From positions 7,286,501-7,350,500 of the forward strand of contig NZ_JAQNDO010000001.1 of NCBI RefSeq assembly GCF_028369105.1: DNA of 64,000 bases, given 5' to 3'. Of this stretch, positions 59,349 to 64,000 are shown one piece after another. Position numbers and translations under genes: made by a program. Position 1 is the first letter of the stretch. Every line of letters begins with the position of its first letter. The DNA is from Polyangium mundeleinium. Lineage in GTDB: Bacteria > Myxococcota_A > Polyangia > Polyangiales > Polyangiaceae. The notes below the pieces were generated by a model, which was not told the origin of the DNA, searched no databases, and was given only the letters and a program-made list of their open reading frames with translations.

Positions 59349-59537
59349 GTGAAGCTGCCTACGCGACCAACGCCTGCAGGCGCGGCGGAGGCGTGGGCGG
59401 CAGCCGAAAACGCGAAGGGGCGGCGCGTGTGCGCTTGCGGGTGCGCCAAGCCGATCCGGGTGCTCCCGCGGCATCATCGGCCTGGCGTAGGGATACCGCG
59501 GTATCTGCGGGGGCACTACGACCGGCGTCGTCGCTGA
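59349..59537 (+). CDS. Small putative zinc-binding protein
   Basis: A 62-residue basic protein with a strong GGAGGG ribosome-binding site 5 nt before its GTG start. The C-terminal half has 'RVCACGCAKPIRVLPRHHRP' and 'GIPRYLRGHYDRRRR', a Cys-x-Cys-x-Cys plus His pattern seen in small phage- or mobile-element-associated proteins. Zn binding and nucleic-acid contact are plausible but unproven. It sits amid gene debris. Confidence 0.5.
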   Translation: MKLPTRPTPAGAAEAWAAAENAKGRRVCACGCAKPIRVLPRHHRPGVGIPRYLRGHYDRRRR

Positions 59538-59559
59538 AAGGGTTGACCCAGCGTCAACG

Positions 59560-60088
59560 GTCCACCCCGACCCCTTCAGTACAGGGGTGGGTGAGGGACT
59601 GTTCTACCTGGCCCTGATATCGGGAACCGGTGGCGCTCGCCTCGCTCGCGGGGCTGCGGGCGAGTGGTGACCCACCGCCGCTCACGCGGAGCTTGGGCGG
59701 GGCCCCTCCGCGCCGCGCGTCGGCCTGCCTCCTCGCTCCCCGTGCGCCCGCCGGTGCCGGCGCGCGTACCCGTGCGGGATCACTCATCGCGAGGCACGTG
59801 TTGACGATGAGCCGACCGATCAACGCCGCCACACGCTCGTCGCGCTCCGTCACCGTCATCGGGAAGAGAGAAATCTCCATGAGATCGTGCTCGGGCAGCG
59901 AGGGCGGCAAGAGCTGGGCGGTCGTCACCCCGAACCGCCAAAGGCACGCGGGGGAAGCGGCGCCACAACAGGTCGGCCATTTCGAGCAGGTACTTCTTCG
60001 TCGGAAGCGCGAGCATCTGGGGGACGCGCGCGCAGCGGGAAGTGTCGTGCGACGGCGAACCGCCAGGGATCGCTTTCGCAGGGCCCCG
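59560..60088. other. Gene debris, no intact gene
   Basis: On the minus strand, fragments such as 'MLALPTKKYLLEMADLLWRR' (near 60000) and, in another frame, 'EHDLMEISLFPMTVTERDER' with 'VAALIGRLIVNTCLAMSD' (near 59800-59890) look protein-derived and may belong to one frameshifted gene. No start, stop or family could be settled. The rest is low-complexity GC sequence. Confidence 0.4.
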
Positions 60089-60200
60089 ATGCGCGAACAG
60101 CAACGCAGTCTTTCGCTGAAGCTGCGCGGTCACTACGGGTATTACGGCATTGCCGGCAACTCGGAGGCAATCGGGCGCTTCTACCCGGCAAGGCGCCGGA
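60089..60200 (+). pseudogene. C-terminal fragment of group II intron RT
   Basis: The plus frame encodes 'SLSLKLRGHYGYYGIAGNSE' and 'AIGRFYPARRR', which match the extreme C-terminus of group II intron maturases (consensus LRGHYxYYGITGN). No upstream RT domain is present. It lies 20 kb from the other RT remnant at 39.9-40.5 kb and in the opposite orientation. Confidence 0.7.
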
Positions 60201-60215
60201 CTTCCGCGCCGCCGA

Positions 60216-60674
60216 TCAGGCGAATACGCGTTGCCAGAAGGTGCGCTTTCGCCCCCGGGCGAGCCCGATGCCCACGCCAATCGCGACGAGCGGTAGCGCG
60301 ACCGCCAGCCATTTCGGCGCGCTCGCGATCCGGTTTTCGATCACGTCGACGCGATCGGCCATGAGCAGCATCATCCACCGCCGCGCCTTGTGTTGCGGGA
60401 CGGTGTACGCGAGGCGGCGGATCGCGCCGCTCAGGCCCTTGGGGGGCTGCGCGGTGCCGAAGGCCGGCGTGAGCGCATCGATCTCCATTCGCTTGAGCAC
60501 CGGCACCGTCGGCACTTGCCTCTCGGGCGTGGTCCAATGCGCGCCCCCGACCGGGCGGGGCGCCGTCTCCATCGGCACGCCGGGCCGATCCTCGGGGCGA
60601 TCGACGCCGCGATCCGGGACGCCGAGCGCCGTCGTGGAGCTGAATGGGGTCTGCGTGGTCTGCATCGTTGCCAT
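60216..60674 (-). CDS. Small membrane protein downstream of alcohol dehydrogenase
   Basis: A 152-residue protein. The first 95 residues are polar and Pro-rich ('ALGVPDRGVDRPEDRPGVPM', 'LKRMEIDALTPAFGTAQPPK'). One hydrophobic helix near 'WLAVALPLVAIGVGIGLARG' is followed by a short basic tail. GAGGGAGAC precedes the ATG. It is 24 bp after the dehydrogenase stop and probably co-transcribed. No family is recognised. Confidence 0.75.
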   Translation of the reverse strand: MATMQTTQTPFSSTTALGVPDRGVDRPEDRPGVPMETAPRPVGGAHWTTPERQVPTVPVLKRMEIDALTPAFGTAQPPKGLSGAIRRLAYTVPQHKARRWMMLLMADRVDVIENRIASAPKWLAVALPLVAIGVGIGLARGRKRTFWQRVFA

Positions 60675-60698
60675 GGCTCGTGTCTCCCTCGGGTGGCG

Positions 60699-61850
60699 TT
60701 ACGCCGCGCGCGGCGGGACGATGACGCACTTGATGCACTCGTCCTGCTTCTTGGTGAAAATCTCGTAACCATAGGGGATCTCTTCAATCGACAGGCGATG
60801 CGAGATGATACCCTTCGCGTCGATACGCCCGGCGCGGATGTGTTCGAGCAGGTGCGGCATGTACCGCTTGACGTTGCATTGGTTCATCCGGAGCGTGAGC
60901 CCCTTGTTCATCGCAGTGCCGATCGGGATCATGTTCCACGGCGGGCCATACACGCCGATGAGGGAAATTTTCCCCCCCTTGCGGGCAGTGTTGATACACC
61001 ACTCGATCGCCGTCGGCGCGCCGCCCTCGAGCTTGAGGATCTTCCCCAGCACGGTGTGCATGTGCGAGCCGGAGGCGTCGCAGCCGACCGCGTCGATACA
61101 TACGTCCGCGCCGCGCCCGTCGGTCATTTTCTTGATGTGCAGGACGATATCGTCCACCTGCCGGTAGTTGATGGTCTCGACCTGCGCGTAGCGGCGCGCG
61201 AACGCCAGGCGGTAGTCGACGTGATCGACCATGATCACGCGCCCCGCGCCCATGAGCCAAGCGCATCGCGCGGTCAGGATGCCGACCGGGCCGGCGCCAT
61301 AGACGACCACCGTGTCGCCGTCGACGATCTCGCCCATCTCCGCGCCCTGGTAGGCGGTCGGGAGGATGTCGCTCAGGAAGAGGACGTCCTCGTCGTCCAT
61401 GTCGTCGGGGATCTTCATCGGCCCGACGTCCGCGAACGGGACGCGCACGTATTCGGCTTGGCCGCCGTCGTAGCCGCCGGTCGTGTGCGAGTAGCCGTAG
61501 ACGCCGCAAGCCAGGTCTGCGTTCGGGTTCGTGTTCTCGCAGTTGGCGGTGAGGCCGCGCTTGCAGAAGTAGCAGGTGCCGCAGGAGATGTTGAACGGGA
61601 CGACCACGCGGTCGCCGCGCTTCAGCGTCTGGACCGAGGGCCCGAGCTCTTCGACCACGCCGGTGAACTCGTGACCGAAGGTGTGCCCCACGCGGGTATC
61701 GGGGATGAGCCCTTCATACAGGTGGATGTCGGATCCGCAGATCGCGGCCCGCGTGACGCGAAGGATCACGTCGTTCGGGTGCTCGATCCGCGGCTCGGGC
61801 TTGTTTTCGACCCGGACCCTCTTGGGGCCATGGTACGTCATGGCTTGCAT
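60699..61850 (-). CDS. Zinc-dependent alcohol dehydrogenase (formaldehyde dehydrogenase-like)
   Basis: A 383-residue medium-chain dehydrogenase. Catalytic zinc ligands: Cys in 'AAICGSDIHLYEG' and His-Glu in 'GHTFGHEFTGVVEELG'. Structural zinc site: 'NISCGTCYFCKRGLTANCEN'. Rossmann motif: 'VVYGAGPVGILTARCAWLMG'. The close match to glutathione-independent formaldehyde dehydrogenase relatives is in the 'YGYSHTTGGYDGGQAEYVRV' insert. It likely oxidises an alcohol or aldehyde with NAD+. It heads a two-gene operon with the small membrane protein. Confidence 0.94.
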   Translation of the reverse strand: MQAMTYHGPKRVRVENKPEPRIEHPNDVILRVTRAAICGSDIHLYEGLIPDTRVGHTFGHEFTGVVEELGPSVQTLKRGDRVVVPFNISCGTCYFCKRGLTANCENTNPNADLACGVYGYSHTTGGYDGGQAEYVRVPFADVGPMKIPDDMDDEDVLFLSDILPTAYQGAEMGEIVDGDTVVVYGAGPVGILTARCAWLMGAGRVIMVDHVDYRLAFARRYAQVETINYRQVDDIVLHIKKMTDGRGADVCIDAVGCDASGSHMHTVLGKILKLEGGAPTAIEWCINTARKGGKISLIGVYGPPWNMIPIGTAMNKGLTLRMNQCNVKRYMPHLLEHIRAGRIDAKGIISHRLSIEEIPYGYEIFTKKQDECIKCVIVPPRAA

Positions 61851-62206
61851 CGATATCGCCTCCGGGGCGCCGGTTTAGCAAGGCGCGGGCCGCGCCCACC
61901 CCGCCCAGCGCAAAGCGGGCGAGCCCAGGCGCGGCGGCCGTTCGAGGCGATGGCGACGATCGCGACTGAACCCGTTCGATATCAGCAGAATGCGCAGCGC
62001 TTGCCGGGCCCATCACCCGTGGCCGTCATTCGGCCCGCCTTGCCGCCCCGGGACATCGGTATGCCTACCAGCCTGGATCGGGAGCCTCTTGGGCGGCCTG
62101 CCTTGGGCCCGATCACCACGACTCGTCAAGCCCCTTAGCAGCTTATCTGAAGGCGCCCGACGATGCCTCGCCATAACGAGGGGCGTAACGTGGAAGGGGG
62201 AAGACG
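61851..62206. other. Intergenic region, no gene seen
   Basis: About 350 bp between divergent units. No frame with convincing codon usage or motif was found. It must hold the promoter of the dehydrogenase operon; a good ribosome-binding site (AAGGGGGAAG) at its end belongs to the lipoprotein fragment. Confidence 0.5.
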
Positions 62207-62400
62207 ATGCTCATACGAGGCGCGAGCCGCCGCTTGCTCGGGGCTCTGTTACCGCTGTTTTTCTTGTCCGCATGCCAGGCGGGGAGGGTCGTCGAGAGCG
62301 CCGGATCCCCTGGCCCCAGCAGCGACATGCCGCGCGCGACGCGTGACCCGATCCGCCGTACCCGGGAGCCCCGCGAAAAACGACGCGCACACAGTGAATG
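62207..62400 (+). pseudogene. Lipoprotein 5' fragment
   Basis: An intact start region (AAGGGGGAAG ribosome-binding site, signal peptide, lipobox LSAC, Cys23, then 'QAGRVVESAGSPGPSSD') runs after about 40 codons into Arg-rich sequence that has no lipoprotein character and crosses the SDR fragment in another frame. This looks like the 5' end of a lipoprotein gene fused to unrelated DNA. Confidence 0.5.
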
Positions 62401-62499
62401 GGCTGTTTTGCGCCTGCTTTACGATCGAAGCGCCCGGGCAGCGCACCCTCCGTGTCCTGTTCGCGCGCCTTCACTCTGCCGGGAAGGCGTTTCTCGATG

Positions 62500-62741
62500 C
62501 ACACGGCGCTGCGTTCGTCACGGGGACCAGCAGCGGCATCGACGCAGGAGTCGTCCTGGCTGCCCTGGAGGCGGGCGACCGCGTCGTCGCCACGGCGCGC
62601 AACCTGGAGGAGCTGCGGTCCGCGATTGGCCGGCCGGCGAACGACAGGCTCGCCTTCTTGCCGCTCGACGTCACGAGCGAAGCGCAGGCGCAGCGGTCCA
62701 TCGCCGCCGCGGTCGATTGGTTTGGCCGCATCGACGTGCAG
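62500..62741 (+). pseudogene. Short-chain dehydrogenase 5' fragment
   Basis: The frame encodes 'AAFVTGTSSGIDAGVVLAAL', 'GDRVVATARNLEELRSAIG', 'LAFLPLDVTSEAQAQRSIAA' and 'VDWFGRIDV'. This is the NAD-binding half of an SDR; the expected TGxxxGIG motif has Asp for the last Gly. The NAG and YxxxK segments are absent because similarity stops at 62741. It is a truncated remnant. Confidence 0.75.
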
Positions 62742-62794
62742 GGGACCGCACATTCCACCGCTGTGGGGTGTCGTCGCCGCGGGACGGTCTCCAT

Positions 62795-62858
62795 GTTGCG
62801 ATTGAACGCGGTCAGCACCTGGTCACGTTGCGATTGAACGAGGTCAGCACATGGTCAC
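62795..62858 (+). repeat. 32-bp direct repeat at peroxiredoxin start
   Basis: Two adjacent 32-bp copies (62795-62826 and 62827-62858) start with GTTGCGATTGAACG and differ at two bases. The second copy supplies the GAGG ribosome-binding site and the ATG of the peroxiredoxin gene. Repeats of this sort occur at the ends of some insertion sequences (IS21-like elements have internal end repeats), but no transposase is present. Confidence 0.7.
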
Positions 62859-63423
62859 TCTTGCTCCTCCCCCGCCTGCCTCAGGCATCCGCGCGCACGG
62901 CCTGCCACCCGGCACGCGTGCACCCGATCTCGGCCAGCCAGCCACCCCCGACGGGCGTCGCATCACGCTCGCGGACGTCAACGGCTCGCCGGTCGTCCTC
63001 ATCTTCTACCCGGGGGACTTCACCCCCGTTTGCACCAACGAGCTGGGGCTCTTCAACGAGCTGATGCCCGTGTTGGGCCAGTTCGGCGCGAAGGTGTTCG
63101 GCATCTCGTGCGACTCCCTCTGGAGCCACATCGCCTTCGCCAAGGAGCTCCACATCCAGATTCCGCTCCTCTCCGACTTCCATCCGAAGGGAGAGGTCTC
63201 GCGCAGCTACAACGTCTACCGGGAGGACGTCGGCATCTGCGAGCGGTCGCTCTACGTCATCGACGGCAAGGGCGTGATCTACTGGAGCTACGTCTCGCCC
63301 ATCGAGCTCAACCCCGGCGCGGACGGCGTCATCGACGCGCTCGAGCGGCTGACCGGCAAGCAGATGGAGTTCCTCACCTTCCAGCCACAACAGCAGCCAC
63401 CTCAGCCGGAGGCACGGACATGA
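62851..63423 (+). CDS. Peroxiredoxin (AhpC/TSA family)
   Basis: A 190-residue peroxiredoxin with the peroxidatic Cys in 'YPGDFTPVCTNELGLFNELM'. Other conserved segments are 'KVFGISCDSLWSHIAFAKEL' and 'QIPLLSDFHPKGEVSRSYNV'. Further cysteines in 'GISCDS' and 'DVGICERSLYVIDG' are candidate resolving residues. It reduces peroxides. The start lies inside a 32-bp repeat. The following DsbA-like gene overlaps its stop by 4 nt, so both are probably made together. Confidence 0.93.
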   Translation: MVTLAPPPPASGIRAHGLPPGTRAPDLGQPATPDGRRITLADVNGSPVVLIFYPGDFTPVCTNELGLFNELMPVLGQFGAKVFGISCDSLWSHIAFAKELHIQIPLLSDFHPKGEVSRSYNVYREDVGICERSLYVIDGKGVIYWSYVSPIELNPGADGVIDALERLTGKQMEFLTFQPQQQPPQPEART

Positions 63424-64000
63424 GCAGACTTCGTAGAGACGTGGACGCCAATGACTGGGCGAAGGGGCCGGCCGATGCCCCCGTCACCCTCCTGGAGTAC
63501 GGCGACTTCGAGTGTCCCTTCTGTGGGCGCGCCGCCTGGGAGCTGAAGCGGCTCGAGAGCGCTGTCGGAGACCGGGTCCGCTTCGTCTTCCGCCACTTCC
63601 CCCTCACCCAGCTTCACCCGCACGCGCTGCTGGCCGCGGAGGCCGCCGAGGCCGCCGGCGCGCAGGGAAAGTTCTGGGAGATGCACGACATGCTCTTCCA
63701 GAACCAGCAGAACCTGGAGGCTCCCGCGCTGCTGACGTACGCGGCCGACCTGGGGCTCGACATGGGCCGCTTCACGCGCAACCTCCAGGAGCACCGCTCC
63801 CTGCCGCAGGTCCAGCGCGACTTCATCGAGGGCGTGCGCAGTGGCGTGAACGGCACCCCGACCTTCTTCATCAACGGGGAGCGCCACAACGGCGCCTACA
63901 CGGCCGAGGCGCTGCTCGCCGCCATCGAGCAGCGGGCGGGGCCCGACATCGAGCCGATGACGGGGCTTCCCTGGGAAGGCGACCGCGTGCCGCGCATGGG
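63420..64000 (+). CDS. DsbA-like thioredoxin-fold protein (3' end outside window)
   Basis: The frame from ATG 63420 is open to the window edge (at least 193 residues). The thioredoxin-fold active site is 'LEYGDFECPFCGRAAWEL' (CPFC), and the cis-Pro loop is 'GVNGTPTFFINGERHNGAYT'. It resembles the cytoplasmic or leaderless DsbA/FrnE-type proteins often paired with peroxiredoxins. ATG and the peroxiredoxin stop overlap (ATGA), which suggests a thiol-redox operon. No signal peptide is present in the portion seen. Confidence 0.93.
   Translation, partial: MSRLRRDVDANDWAKGPADAPVTLLEYGDFECPFCGRAAWELKRLESAVGDRVRFVFRHFPLTQLHPHALLAAEAAEAAGAQGKFWEMHDMLFQNQQNLEAPALLTYAADLGLDMGRFTRNLQEHRSLPQVQRDFIEGVRSGVNGTPTFFINGERHNGAYTAEALLAAIEQRAGPDIEPMTGLPWEGDRVPRM

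Overview
The window is very GC-rich, gene-dense bacterial DNA. It carries a membrane-anchored Ser/Thr kinase, many secreted lipoproteins whose lipobox cysteine is followed by a long Gly/Ser linker, one-component and two-component regulators, and a STAND NTPase. This combination fits a myxobacterium of the Polyangiales (Polyangium/Sorangium-like). That placement is inferred from style, not from a marker gene. No rRNA, tRNA or CRISPR array was seen.

Layout. 1-3.4 kb (minus): translationally coupled Ser/Thr kinase, TPR/PEGA-like membrane protein and lipoprotein. 3.6-7.4 kb (plus): LysM/peptidoglycan-binding protein, small companion, and a large protein with a split M15-type peptidase site. 7.5-9.5 kb: metallo-beta-lactamase-fold lipoprotein against a LysR regulator. 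9.7-16.6 kb: alpha/beta-hydrolase and isochorismatase operon, protoglobin, FixL/FixJ-like pair and a monoacylglycerol-lipase-like hydrolase; three of these units share an 18-bp palindrome upstream. 16.6-21.1 kb: dispersed repeat, helical protein, 86-bp minisatellite, and a metallophosphoesterase-STAND-TPR protein that is the best candidate for an unusual defence or signalling system. 21.3-26.9 kb (plus): ferredoxin-adenylate cyclase fusion, then an ABC ATPase with a permease fused to an M1 aminopeptidase.

26.9-34.0 kb: monooxygenase, AraC regulator, MFS exporter and a split rifampin-phosphotransferase-like pair, opposite a TetR regulator with an inverted repeat between them: a probable drug inactivation/efflux cassette. 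34.1-39.4 kb: lipoproteins, alpha/beta hydrolase, LysR, GlpQ-type phosphodiesterase. 39.4-41.0 kb: mobile-element debris (broken group II intron RT, palindromic repeats, second 86-bp array inverted relative to the first). 41.1-47.0 kb: DUF1801-like protein, a frameshifted lipoprotein, further lipoproteins, a PAS-STAS protein and a third dispersed repeat. 47.3-49.3 kb: 1-Cys peroxiredoxin and a RelA-type synthetase without an HD hydrolase site. 49.4-55.2 kb: Sel1-like lipoprotein, glycosidase lipoprotein, PadR/membrane pair, lipid kinase.

55.2-62.8 kb is a rearranged zone: 43-bp minisatellite, MEDS histidine kinase with receiver protein, a duplicated stump of the lipid kinase, a zinc-ribbon protein, truncated four-helix-bundle, group II intron RT and SDR remnants, with an intact alcohol dehydrogenase operon between them. 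The end (62.85-64 kb) holds a peroxiredoxin and a DsbA-like protein that runs off the window.

Starts were chosen from ribosome-binding sites and family N-termini, so several differ from the longest reading frame. Function calls come from reading motifs by eye, without database searches.
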